From NCBI GenBank assembly GCA_003520745.1, contig DOUE01000026.1:1-27074 (forward strand): a DNA stretch of 27,074 bases, read 5' to 3'. Made by a program: the position numbers and the translations under genes. Under the pieces are notes generated by a model, which saw only the letters and a program-made list of their open reading frames with translations, did not search any database and was not told where the DNA came from. Numbering within the stretch: the first letter of the stretch is position 1; each line of letters starts with the position of its first letter. The DNA comes from Erysipelotrichaceae bacterium. GTDB taxonomy: Bacteria > Bacillota_I > Bacilli_A > Erysipelotrichales > Erysipelotrichaceae. This document shows, piece by piece, positions 7,807 to 14,751 of this stretch.

Positions 7807-8171
7807 GTGTTTTCCCCTTTCAACTGGATTCTCACAGCGGTGATCGCGTCCTCGGCGCTCACCTTCAATTCATTGACTTCATCCACATAGCGGGATGTCG
7901 CCTCGATAAACAGACTTCGATGCAATGCTTCGATCATCGACATATCGTCGGTCACGTATCGTCCGACCGTCCGGTCGCTCTTGAGCAATCCTTCGCGTTC
8001 AAGTTCGCTCAGTGCCCGCTGCACGGTGTTCGGATTGACTTGATAGTTCATCGCCAACTCGCGCACGCTCCCTAGTTGTCCTCCCGGACGAAGTTGGGCC
8101 GTGGCGATCTGACGCTTGATCAGTGCCATGATCTGAAGATAAATCGGTTGGGTGGATTGGAATTGATCCAT
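7803..8171 (-). CDS. GntR-family transcriptional regulator, YtrA subfamily
   Basis: 122 aa. A winged helix-turn-helix occupies about residues 8-76 (PIYLQIMALIKRQIA, then SVRELAMNYQVNPNTVQRAL, then GLLKSDRTVGRYV), followed by only about 45 residues of a dimerising helical tail. A tail this short is the definition of the YtrA subfamily, which usually represses its own ABC operon. The ribosome site is GGAGGAG 6 bp before the ATG. A 20-bp palindrome lies over the predicted transcription start (8193-8212), consistent with autorepression. The effector is not predictable. Confidence 0.9.
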   Translation of the reverse strand: MDQFQSTQPIYLQIMALIKRQIATAQLRPGGQLGSVRELAMNYQVNPNTVQRALSELEREGLLKSDRTVGRYVTDDMSMIEALHRSLFIEATSRYVDEVNELKVSAEDAITAVRIQLKGENT

Positions 8172-8192
8172 GTCTCCTCCGTTCTGTACTAC

Positions 8193-8240
8193 TGTATTAA
8201 GTACCTAATACAATAATACACCAGTTTTCCGTTCTGTCAA
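8193..8240 (-). promoter_or_regulatory. Promoter and palindromic operator of the GntR-ABC operon
   Basis: On the minus strand TTGACA (8235-8240), a 16-bp spacer and TATTAT (8213-8218) form a strong promoter. Directly downstream, over the expected start of transcription, is the 20-bp palindrome TGTATTA-N6-TAATACA (8193-8212) whose centre also holds GTAC; only one central pair breaks the symmetry. The obvious binder is the GntR protein encoded next. Confidence 0.75.
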
Positions 8241-8250
8241 CACTTAAAAT

Positions 8251-8277
8251 AAAAAAAGTGAGATTTTTTTCTCACTT
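8251..8277 (-). terminator. Terminator after the NuoE-like gene
   Basis: On the minus strand AAGTGAG/CTCACTT (7-bp perfect stem, 8-nt A-rich loop) is followed by TTTTT and then ATTTT. The stem covers the stop codon of the 8272-8751 gene. Confidence 0.8.
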
Positions 8278-8751
8278 GTATTTCCGAACGATTTCTTTGA
8301 ACTTCTCCAAGGTCATCGCGCCGTACTGGTCGCTGTCGATGTTGAGGTTGGGACCTTCCATGCATCGACGCAGGCAATGTTGGGTCTTCAATTCGAACTT
8401 CTTGTCTTTGGTGGTCTGCCCCACCGGACAATCGAGATACTTTTCGATGTCCTTGATGAGTTGGAAACTCTTGCGATTTTCGCAGCGCTCCCCGTTGCAC
8501 ATCAGGATCGTATGCGTCGCGCTTTCCCCCAACAAACTGGGAAAACGGCGGATCATCGATTTCAAGATCCCTTCGCTGGATTTCATGACCCGGGCGATTT
8601 CCAGAATCTCCTCGTTGGGGACGCATCCGAAGATTTTCTGCGTTTCCTTAAGAATCGTGATCAGGGTCCCTTGGTCGTTGGAAGTGAACGGCGTGTCGTA
8701 ATAGTCCAACATGCGTTTGAATTCTGTCTTCTGTTCTTCACTCTTGATCAT
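8272..8751 (-). CDS. NuoE-like [2Fe-2S] protein (24-kDa NADH dehydrogenase subunit family)
   Basis: 159 aa, the usual size of thioredoxin-fold NuoE/HndA/HydC proteins that carry one [2Fe-2S] cluster and pass electrons between NAD(H) modules and hydrogenases or complex I. All four cluster cysteines are present with canonical spacing: Cys85-x4-Cys90 and Cys126-x3-Cys130. The N-terminal helical part (GTLITILKETQKIFGCVPNEEILEIARVM) is typical. No NuoF-like flavoprotein is in the window, so its partner is encoded elsewhere or it acts with the hydrogenase upstream. It overlaps the D-2-hydroxyacid dehydrogenase gene by 4 bp (ATGA), an unusual pairing for this family. Confidence 0.85.
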   Translation of the reverse strand: MIKSEEQKTEFKRMLDYYDTPFTSNDQGTLITILKETQKIFGCVPNEEILEIARVMKSSEGILKSMIRRFPSLLGESATHTILMCNGERCENRKSFQLIKDIEKYLDCPVGQTTKDKKFELKTQHCLRRCMEGPNLNIDSDQYGAMTLEKFKEIVRKYK

Positions 8752-9665
8752 AAACGGTTCTCCGTTTCTTTCTGATGGATGAATTTATCCAGATTGCGAA
8801 GCGTCAGCTTCGCAAGCCGTTCTTTACTGTATTGTCCGCTATAGGAGATGTGCGGGGAGACGACGCTGTTCTTCGCGTCCCACAAAGGGCTTTCCGGCGG
8901 CAGGGGTTCGACCTCAAACACATCGAGGGCGCTGTAGCCGATTCGTCCCTCATTGAGCGCACGGGCAAGCGCGACTTCATCGAGTATCCCGCCGCGGCCG
9001 ATATTGATGAGGGTCGCACCCGGTTTCATCGCATCGATCATCGAAGAACAAAACAGGTTTCTACTGTCTTGGTTCAAGGGAAGCGTCAGGATGACGCAAT
9101 CATAGTCCGAAATCCGATCCTTGAGTTCTTTGAGGGCGAACGTGGTGTCGAAGTTCGGCACGCTGCGTCCATCCCGGTTGACACCGGTGATTTTCACGTT
9201 GAACGGACACATCCGCTTCGCGATTTCATTGGCGATGTCGCCGGTCCCCAGGATCAGGATTTCCTGGTCCTGCGCTTCTTTAACCGAACGGTTCTTCCAT
9301 GATTTGGCCGTTTGCATACGATAGACCTCGATCGCCTGCTTCAGCGAGATGAGCCAATGCATGACGACCCATTCCGCGATCGGTTGGCCATAGACGCCGC
9401 GCGCGTTACAGACGACCACGCCCATGTCCTTGAGTTTGGAAACGGGGATTTTATCATAGCCTGCGCTATTGAGTTGCAGGAACGTGAGGTTGACGAAGGG
9501 GGCGGGGTCGTGGGTGACGAAATAGTTGGAACCGATCATCAGATCGATGGACTCCGGATGATCCAGGGGGTTTTGGGTTGGGGATACGACGTCGAAGCCT
9601 AGCATTTTCAGTTCATCTTCAAAGCCGGCCGGATAAGGCCGGGCATCGGAATAAAAGAGTTTCAT
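8748..9665 (-). CDS. D-isomer-specific 2-hydroxyacid dehydrogenase
   Basis: 305 aa; NAD(P)-linked interconversion of a 2-hydroxyacid and a 2-oxoacid. The NAD-binding loop is LGTGDIANEIA (139-149). The catalytic set is complete: Arg224 in NIGRGGILDE, Glu253 in DVFEVEPLP and His272 in SPHISYSG. NARGVYGQPIAEWV in the substrate-domain hinge is also typical. The length is a little shorter than the 320-330 aa of well-studied members. The ribosome site GGAGGAG is 6 bp before the ATG. It is the first gene of a two-gene unit with the NuoE-like protein. The exact substrate (lactate, glycerate, phosphoglycerate analogue) cannot be told. Confidence 0.88.
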   Translation of the reverse strand: MKLFYSDARPYPAGFEDELKMLGFDVVSPTQNPLDHPESIDLMIGSNYFVTHDPAPFVNLTFLQLNSAGYDKIPVSKLKDMGVVVCNARGVYGQPIAEWVVMHWLISLKQAIEVYRMQTAKSWKNRSVKEAQDQEILILGTGDIANEIAKRMCPFNVKITGVNRDGRSVPNFDTTFALKELKDRISDYDCVILTLPLNQDSRNLFCSSMIDAMKPGATLINIGRGGILDEVALARALNEGRIGYSALDVFEVEPLPPESPLWDAKNSVVSPHISYSGQYSKERLAKLTLRNLDKFIHQKETENRL

Positions 9666-9687
9666 TCAATTCTCCTCCACTTCTGTT

Positions 9688-9693
9688 ATTCTA
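9688..9693 (-). promoter_or_regulatory. Possible -10 of the dehydrogenase/NuoE operon
   Basis: TAGAAT on the minus strand 22 bp before the dehydrogenase start. The -35 region is poor, so this is a weak call based on position. Confidence 0.35.
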
Positions 9694-9732
9694 CCATGTT
9701 TCTTCCTGCTTCATTCACTAGAAACATGCATG

Positions 9733-9758
9733 AAAAAAGAGAACGACCGGCGTTCTCT
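9733..9758 (-). terminator. Terminator after the [FeFe] hydrogenase gene
   Basis: On the minus strand an 8-bp perfect stem AGAGAACG/CGTTCTCT with a 5-nt loop is followed by six T residues. It isolates the hydrogenase transcript from the dehydrogenase/NuoE unit. Confidence 0.85.
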
Positions 9759-9770
9759 TTCCGTTATAAT

Positions 9771-11270
9771 TTAGAGGGACTCTTTTTTGAATTCATCGAA
9801 GGTCTTCAACGCGGTATTCTTGGTGGACTGTCTGGCGAAGGCCTGGACATGTCCGTTGGCTTTGTTTTGATTGACGATCGTCCCGGCACCGCCGACACAT
9901 CCGCCCGGACAAGCCATCCCTTCCAAGAGATAACCGTTCTTCTTGCCGGCTTTCGCCAAGAGGATCATCTTGCGGCAGTTGGTGAGGTTCTCCGCCCGCT
10001 CGATGGTGACCATGGCATCGGGATCCATGCGTCGGATGACGTTCTCGACGGCTTTGAGGACCCCTCCGCTCACCGCGAACCCGCGTCCGTCCATCGACGC
10101 GTCGTCGAGTTTACGACTGGGCGTCAAGGTTTGCAGTTCCAGGTTCTTCGCATAGAACATCGCGCTCACCTCTTCGAAGGTCAAGACATAGTCGACATAT
10201 TGATGCACATCGCCGTAGGTCGCTTCCAGTTTCTTGGCGGAACAGGGACCCACGAAGACGATCTTGGTGTTTGGATGCTTGCGTTTGATGGCGCGCGCGG
10301 TCTCGATCATCGGCGACGACGAGGGAGAGACGCAGTAGTTCATGTCCTTCAATTCGTTCATGGCCATCGTCGTCCAAGCCGGACAACAGGAGGTCGCCAG
10401 GAAAGGCTGATTGTTGGGGACATGCTTCAGGTAATGTTCGGCTTCTTCGACGGCGGTGATGTCCGCCCCGTAGGCGACTTCCTTGATGTCGGTGAACCCG
10501 AGTTGAAGCAAGCCTTCGATCACTTGGTCGGCCGAGACTTTGTCGCCGAACTGCCCGACGAAAGCCGGCGCGATGATCGCCGAAACTTCTTCGTGGTTCT
10601 TGAAGGCATGGATGACCTGGTAGATTTCGCTCTTGTCCATGATCGCCCCAAACGGGCAAGACACCATGCACATCCCGCAGGCGACGCATTTCTCGGGTAT
10701 GATGACAGCGCGGTCGACTTCATCCTTGGTGATCGCGTTGACGCCGCAGGCCGCGTTGCACGGACGCTCGTTCTTGGCGATGGAATTATAGGGACAGACA
10801 TCGAAGCACTTGCCGCACTTGATGCATTTCTCCTGGTCGATGAAGGAATGTCCGTTCTGCATGCTTGTGGCGCCGACCGGACAGACCGAGATGCACGGAT
10901 GGGCCAGACAACCGTGGCAGGTATTGGTGACGAAGTAACTCTTCTCTTCGCAGGCTTCGCAGGCATGCGGGATGACTTTCAGGAGGTCGCGGGAAACCTG
11001 TTGGGTCCCCAATGAATCCAAGTCGAAATCCTTCGTATAGCCGTCTTCGCTCAGGTCGGAAAGATCCATGTTCATGGCGAGGCGGACGCGCGAGCGGACG
11101 ATCGCCCGTTCACGTTCGACCGATTCGCGGTATTGCGGAATGTCCCCTTGGATGATCTGATAGGGAATTTGTTCGATCTGTTCGATCGTCCAACCGTCAT
11201 AAGCGGCTTTCGCCACCGTCTTAAACACTTCCCTGCGCAGATACGTGATTGGTGTAGCGATCCCTCTCAT
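9771..11270 (-). CDS. [FeFe] hydrogenase, monomeric, group-B-like
   Basis: 499 aa; reversible proton reduction to H2 at the H-cluster. H-cluster motifs: TSCCPAW (293-299), GPCSAKK (341-347) and MACPGGCVGGAG (452-463), giving Cys295, Cys343, Cys454 and Cys458. The second and third motifs differ from the MPC and ACHGGC forms of the Clostridium pasteurianus enzyme and look like group B hydrogenases. The ferredoxin-like N-terminal half has many Cys: CHGCLAHPCISVCP (118-131), CIKCGKCFDVCP (149-160), Cys171 and Cys175, and CVACGMCMVSCP (195-206), enough for at least three [4Fe-4S] clusters. The ATG at 11270 has GGAGG 6 bp upstream; the frame continues upstream only through the promoter. Maturases HydE, HydF and HydG are not in this window. 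Electron donor is probably ferredoxin; a link to the nearby NuoE-like protein is inference. Confidence 0.92.
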   Translation of the reverse strand: MRGIATPITYLRREVFKTVAKAAYDGWTIEQIEQIPYQIIQGDIPQYRESVERERAIVRSRVRLAMNMDLSDLSEDGYTKDFDLDSLGTQQVSRDLLKVIPHACEACEEKSYFVTNTCHGCLAHPCISVCPVGATSMQNGHSFIDQEKCIKCGKCFDVCPYNSIAKNERPCNAACGVNAITKDEVDRAVIIPEKCVACGMCMVSCPFGAIMDKSEIYQVIHAFKNHEEVSAIIAPAFVGQFGDKVSADQVIEGLLQLGFTDIKEVAYGADITAVEEAEHYLKHVPNNQPFLATSCCPAWTTMAMNELKDMNYCVSPSSSPMIETARAIKRKHPNTKIVFVGPCSAKKLEATYGDVHQYVDYVLTFEEVSAMFYAKNLELQTLTPSRKLDDASMDGRGFAVSGGVLKAVENVIRRMDPDAMVTIERAENLTNCRKMILLAKAGKKNGYLLEGMACPGGCVGGAGTIVNQNKANGHVQAFARQSTKNTALKTFDEFKKESL

Positions 11271-11281
11271 AGTTGCCTCCC

Positions 11282-11299
11282 TTGTTATTGATTTCACAT
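11282..11299. promoter_or_regulatory. Rex-like operator at the hydrogenase start site
   Basis: TTGTTATTGATTTCACAT matches 11 of the 14 arm positions of the Rex consensus TTGTGAA-N4-TTCACAA. It lies just downstream of the hydrogenase -10 box, where a repressor would block initiation. Rex senses NADH/NAD+ and commonly controls fermentation and hydrogenase genes; no rex gene is in this window. Confidence 0.45.
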
Positions 11300-11301
11300 T
11301 A

Positions 11302-11329
11302 ATTATAGTCCAAACCGAATTGAAATCAA
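11302..11329 (-). promoter_or_regulatory. Promoter of the [FeFe] hydrogenase gene
   Basis: On the minus strand TTGATT (11324-11329), a 16-bp spacer and a perfect TATAAT (11302-11307). The predicted start of transcription falls about 25 bp before the ATG, inside the Rex-like box. Confidence 0.75.
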
Positions 11330-11349
11330 GAAACAAAATGTAAAAGACT

Positions 11350-11380
11350 TTGTTAAAGCGGTTACAATTTATACTATACA
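11350..11380 (+). promoter_or_regulatory. Candidate promoter of the pentapeptide-repeat gene
   Basis: TTGTTA (11350-11355) followed by several overlapping TATA-type hexamers (TATACT at 11370, TATACA at 11375). Spacing to any one of them is not ideal (14 or 19 bp). The -35 hexamer is also the first part of a second Rex-like palindrome at 11350-11367. Confidence 0.4.
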
Positions 11381-11405
11381 ATGACAGAACGGAGACTTAT
11401 TTCAC

Positions 11406-12026
11406 ATGAAGAAGAAAAACCCGTATGAACTCTACCTCTCAACCGAACTTGAAACCTTCGAAGACCGGCTCAACCTTGCCAAGTATATGGACCTACGTTT
11501 CGAGAATCGGACGATTACGGTCGATTTCCCGGTCGAATTCAATGGTTGCGTGTTTGAACGCTGCACGTTCAGCGGGGATTTCAAGAAATCCCAGTTCATC
11601 GATTGCTTGCTGGAACATTGCGACCTTTCAAACATCGATCTTGAAGGCAGCCGGTTCCATCGTATCAAGATGACGGGATGCAAAGGACTGGGTGTCCGTT
11701 TCTCAAAGTCCAAGGGGCAATATGTCACGATCGAAGAATCCATCCTCAATTACGGTGAATTCGCCGACGTGGATTTCCAGGACATGCTCCTGAAGAAATG
11801 CGATTTCTCGCAGGGTTCGTTCTTCAATTCAAGTTTACAGCGGATCCAACTTCAACAAATCGACTTGAGCTCCACCGATTTCAGCGACACCCCTCTATCC
11901 GGTTTGGACATCAGCGATTGCAAGATCGACCAGATCCGCATGAGTCCCAAGTGCCTGAAGGGATTGATCGTCAGCAGCGACCAGGCGATCGCACTGGCGA
12001 GTCTTTTAGGCATCGTCGTGAAGTAA
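11406..12026 (+). CDS. Pentapeptide-repeat protein
   Basis: 206 aa. Residues from about 36 to 185 form recurring five-residue units with a central hydrophobic residue, for example CVFER CTFSG, SQFID CLLEH CDLSN IDLEG SRFHR, CDFSQ GSFFN SSLQR and TDFSD TPLSG LDISD. Such repeats fold as a right-handed quadrilateral beta helix. The C-terminal part, KGLIVSSDQAIALASLLGIVVK, is a capping helix resembling that of Qnr/YjbI-type proteins. Some Qnr-like proteins protect DNA gyrase, but most relatives have no known function. The ribosome site is GGAG, 11 bp before the ATG. It is divergent from the hydrogenase gene. Confidence 0.85.
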   Translation: MKKKNPYELYLSTELETFEDRLNLAKYMDLRFENRTITVDFPVEFNGCVFERCTFSGDFKKSQFIDCLLEHCDLSNIDLEGSRFHRIKMTGCKGLGVRFSKSKGQYVTIEESILNYGEFADVDFQDMLLKKCDFSQGSFFNSSLQRIQLQQIDLSSTDFSDTPLSGLDISDCKIDQIRMSPKCLKGLIVSSDQAIALASLLGIVVK

Positions 12027-12122
12027 TCCTCTCCTTTCGTTATACGCCTGTTGCAGTGAACATGCAAGGGTGGGATGCGCTAAGTTCAAGCCCGCGAAAA
12101 AGTGATATAATGGCAATTGTAA
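12027..12122. other. Non-coding gap before the kinase gene
   Basis: About 100 bp with no gene. I see no clear terminator for the pentapeptide gene; the only signal is the extended -10 at 12103-12111. Confidence 0.5.
12103..12111 (+). promoter_or_regulatory. Extended -10 promoter of the KdpDE-like pair
   Basis: TGATATAAT is a TGn extended -10 joined to a perfect TATAAT. There is no good -35, which is normal for extended -10 promoters. Transcription would begin near 12118, which argues for the kinase start at 12141 rather than 12123. Confidence 0.6.
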
Positions 12123-12140
12123 ATGAAAGAAGGTATGACG

Positions 12141-13586
12141 ATGGATTTCCGATTCACCGATCGAAAGAGGGCTGGACGAGACTTCGCGATTTCTCTTATG
12201 ATGGTCGCGTTCACGACCCTGGTTTCCCTCTTCTTTAAGTCGCTGGATTTTCAGGACGCGACACTGACGATCACCTATCTTTTGGGTGTCATGGGCGTCG
12301 CCGCATTGACGCGGGGCAAATTCTTCGGCATCCTCGCTTCGTTTCTAAGCGTCCTTTCTTTCAACTTCTTCTTCACCCAACCGATTTTCACCTTCTATAT
12401 CAACCATCCGGATTACTTGGTCACTTTCATCGTCATGTTCGTGGCGTCCGTCCTGATCTCTTCCTTAACCACCCGGCTGACGCACCAAACCGAACTCTCG
12501 AACCTTCGTCAGGAACGACTTCGTTTGTTGGATGAAATCAACCGCTTATTCATTCATTCCGTATCCATACAGGATACCCTGGGAAAGGTCGCCGACCTTT
12601 CCGCATCCTACTTCAAAGGCGAAGTGAAAATCGTCGTTTTAACCCAAGGCGGACCGTTGTTGTTTAAGAGTGTCGTCCCGTTTGAGACCGACGATTTCGA
12701 ACCGACGATCATCACCCACCCCTTAACGACGGAGAGCGAAATGTCCGGCAGTTTCTCCTTGAAAACCCATCATCCTTTGACGGAAGAAACCGCGCAGTTC
12801 ACCTTGAACGTGGCGAACCAGATTTCCGCCGCTTTGGAGAAAGAGGCGCTGCTGAGAACACAGACGCAAGCCCAGATCGAGATACGGGAACAGAAACTGA
12901 GGAATAGTCTCTTGGGGGCGATTTCCCATGACCTACGTACCCCGTTGGCGACCATCATCGGTTCCACCGATACGATCATCGAGAATTACGACCAGCTCAA
13001 CGAGCCCATCAAGAAGGAACTCCTCACCAATATCCGCGACGATGCGGAATGGTTGATCGAATCGGTCGAAAACATCCTGAGTTTCACCCGGGTAGAAGAC
13101 GGGAAACTGAAACTGAATAAACAGATGGAATCGGTGGAAGATCTATTCGGGGATTTGGTTTCGCACGTGGTGAGCACGGCGAAACAGAAGTTCGTGCTGG
13201 ATGTCCCCGACGAACTTCTCATGGTCCCCATGGACGGTGCCCTTATGGAGAAAGTATTGTTGAACCTGCTGAACAACGCGGTGAAATATTCACCGTTGGA
13301 TAGCGAAATCACCTTACGAGCCTACCGGAAAGGCAAGACCGCCGTATTCGAAGTCAGTGATCATGGACTCGGGATCCCCAAGGAACAACACGAGAAAATC
13401 TTCGAACGTTTCTATAGCGGGGATGTGGGTTATCTGACCAAACGCAAAGGACTGGGCTTGGGCTTGTCGATCTGCAAAGCGATTGTCGAAGCCCACAACG
13501 GGTCGATCAGCGCACACGACAATCACCCTCAGGGTTCCCTGTTTCGCGTCGTGTTGCCATTGGAGGGAGGGTTAAGCGATGAATGA
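12141..13586 (+). CDS. KdpD-like sensor histidine kinase lacking the N-terminal KdpD/USP domains
   Basis: 481 aa membrane kinase. Four tightly packed hydrophobic segments (about 14-33, 42-57, 60-80 and 92-110) form a DUF4118 domain, as in the membrane part of KdpD. A GAF-like region follows (about 130-235), then HisKA with the phospho-acceptor His263 in AISHDLRTPLATIIGSTDT, a wording typical of KdpD, and an ATPase domain with the N-box LLNLLNNAVKYS, G1 SDHGLGI and G2 GLGLGL. Full KdpD is about 900 aa; the cytoplasmic KdpD and universal-stress domains are absent. The ATG at 12141 has AAGAAGG 7 bp upstream; ATG codons at 12123 and 12135 are poorer. It overlaps the response regulator by 8 bp. 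K+ or osmotic sensing is inferred from family and from the Trk operon nearby. Confidence 0.88.
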   Translation: MDFRFTDRKRAGRDFAISLMMVAFTTLVSLFFKSLDFQDATLTITYLLGVMGVAALTRGKFFGILASFLSVLSFNFFFTQPIFTFYINHPDYLVTFIVMFVASVLISSLTTRLTHQTELSNLRQERLRLLDEINRLFIHSVSIQDTLGKVADLSASYFKGEVKIVVLTQGGPLLFKSVVPFETDDFEPTIITHPLTTESEMSGSFSLKTHHPLTEETAQFTLNVANQISAALEKEALLRTQTQAQIEIREQKLRNSLLGAISHDLRTPLATIIGSTDTIIENYDQLNEPIKKELLTNIRDDAEWLIESVENILSFTRVEDGKLKLNKQMESVEDLFGDLVSHVVSTAKQKFVLDVPDELLMVPMDGALMEKVLLNLLNNAVKYSPLDSEITLRAYRKGKTAVFEVSDHGLGIPKEQHEKIFERFYSGDVGYLTKRKGLGLGLSICKAIVEAHNGSISAHDNHPQGSLFRVVLPLEGGLSDE

Positions 13587-14283
13587 GAAAATACTGATCG
13601 TGGAAGACGATCGCTCGATCCGCAGTTTCATGCGTGTCTTGTTGACGGCGCAGAACTACCATGTGATCGAGGCGGAGGACGGTAACGGGGGGATCACCCT
13701 CGCCCTGTCCAACCAACCCGATGTGATCTTGCTTGATCTAGGTTTGCCCGACAACGACGGACTGACGGTGATCCGGGAAATCCGTCCCCACGTGAATTCA
13801 TCCATCATCGTGGTGAGTGCGCGAGGCAAGGAAAACGACAAGGTCAGCGCCTTGGATGAAGGCGCCGACGATTATCTCACCAAACCGTTCAATGCGCAGG
13901 AACTGTTGGCGCGCATCCGCGTCGCCCTAAGGCATAGAAAAGCCACCGCCGATAAAGCGGTCATCCCTGAAGAATCGTTCTGCTACGAAGGGCTCTGCGT
14001 CGACTTCGAGCGCCGTAAAGTACTTGTCAACCAACAGGAAGTCCACTTAACCCCCATCGAGTATCAAGTATTGAGCCTTCTGATCAAGCATCAGGGCAAA
14101 GTCTTGACCTATCGTTTCATCGTCAAGGAAGTGTGGGGATCGGTCGCATTGGAGTCCGATACACAGACCCTGCGTGTCACCATGGCGAACCTGCGACGGA
14201 AGATCGAAGCCGATCCGGCACGCCCCAGTTACATCGTCACGGAGATCGGAATCGGCTATCGCTTCTGCGAAGATCCATCTTAA
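13579..14283 (+). CDS. KdpE-like response regulator, OmpR family
   Basis: 234 aa. Receiver domain (1-118) with acidic pocket Glu9, Asp10 and Asp11, phospho-acceptor Asp53 in LLDLGLPDNDG, Ser80 and Lys102 in LTKPF. A winged-helix DNA-binding domain fills 130-232, including VHLTPIEYQVLSLLIKHQGKVLTYRFIVKEVWG and the wing YIVTEIGIGYRF. The wording LLDLGLPD-DG and the LTP-EY-LL segment are those of KdpE. Partner of the kinase just upstream. No kdpFABC genes are near, so its targets may be the Trk operon or genes elsewhere (inference). Confidence 0.92.
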   Translation: MNEKILIVEDDRSIRSFMRVLLTAQNYHVIEAEDGNGGITLALSNQPDVILLDLGLPDNDGLTVIREIRPHVNSSIIVVSARGKENDKVSALDEGADDYLTKPFNAQELLARIRVALRHRKATADKAVIPEESFCYEGLCVDFERRKVLVNQQEVHLTPIEYQVLSLLIKHQGKVLTYRFIVKEVWGSVALESDTQTLRVTMANLRRKIEADPARPSYIVTEIGIGYRFCEDPS

Positions 14284-14337
14284 CAACTTCTTTATATCGC
14301 TTTTCGCTTCTTTACACTGTTTTTATATCCCATTTTC

Positions 14338-14343
14338 TATAAT
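14338..14343 (+). promoter_or_regulatory. Possible -10 of the small TPR-like gene
   Basis: A perfect TATAAT 19 bp before the ATG at 14363, in the AT-rich gap after the response-regulator gene. The -35 region is weak. It may allow separate transcription of the small gene. Confidence 0.4.
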
Positions 14344-14362
14344 AGTTGCGGAAGGTGATTCG

Positions 14363-14701
14363 ATGACAGAAAAATACGGAAGTTTACAGGAGATCTTGGG
14401 TAGAGCGGTTGAATACATCCAGTCGGCGGATTTTCAAGGAGCGAAGGAACAAATCCAACTCGCTTTCGCCATCGATGTGAACGCCCCGCAGATCCATAAC
14501 CTCTTAGGGATCATGTTTGAATTGAAGAACGACGAAGCGGTGGCGATGCGTCATTATCGTGCCGCGGCGAACCTTGACGGTACCTATCGTCCGGCGTTGG
14601 CGAACCTTTATCGCTTAGGTGAGTTCGGACGCAAGAAAAATAGCATCGATTACGGACTCGACGTCTTGAGTCTTAAGCAACGGATGGAGAATTCAAAGTA
14701 A
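14363..14701 (+). CDS. Small TPR-like protein
   Basis: 112 aa, soluble and helical. Two to three tetratricopeptide-like helix pairs are visible: AVEYIQSADFQGAKEQIQLAFAID, then HNLLGIMFELKNDEAVAMRHYRAAANLD, then YRPALANLYRLG. Such repeats bind partner proteins. The ATG is chosen because GGAAGGTGA lies 4 bp upstream; the open frame extends back into the response-regulator gene only by chance. The gene lies downstream of the KdpDE-like pair, ahead of a strong terminator, and could be a helper for that system, but there is no direct evidence. Confidence 0.78.
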   Translation: MTEKYGSLQEILGRAVEYIQSADFQGAKEQIQLAFAIDVNAPQIHNLLGIMFELKNDEAVAMRHYRAAANLDGTYRPALANLYRLGEFGRKKNSIDYGLDVLSLKQRMENSK

Positions 14702-14720
14702 CCGCGCAAGCGGTTTTTTT
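14700..14720 (+). terminator. Terminator of the kinase/regulator/TPR unit
   Basis: Perfect 6-bp stem AACCGC/GCGGTT with a GCAA tetraloop, running into seven T residues. It starts within the stop codon of the TPR-like gene. Confidence 0.85.
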
Positions 14721-14728
14721 GTGTGACA

Positions 14729-14751
14729 CAAAAAAACGGACATCGTCCGTT
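14729..14751 (-). terminator. Terminator of the Trk operon
   Basis: On the minus strand AACGGAC/GTCCGTT (7-bp stem, 3-nt loop) is followed by a run of T residues. It overlaps the stop codon of the last gene in the operon and sits back to back with the plus-strand terminator at 14700. Confidence 0.82.

Noticed and set aside
9696..11015. A 439-codon open frame on the plus strand opposite the hydrogenase
   Set aside because: It is a mirror frame of a GC-rich gene whose sense strand has clear hydrogenase motifs. The translation is rich in Asp, Gly, Val, Arg and Phe with no domain, and there is no ribosome site at its start.
12123..12140. Upstream ATG for the KdpD-like kinase
   Set aside because: It lies about 5 bp from the predicted transcription start and has no ribosome site, whereas the ATG at 12141 has AAGAAGG at a normal distance.
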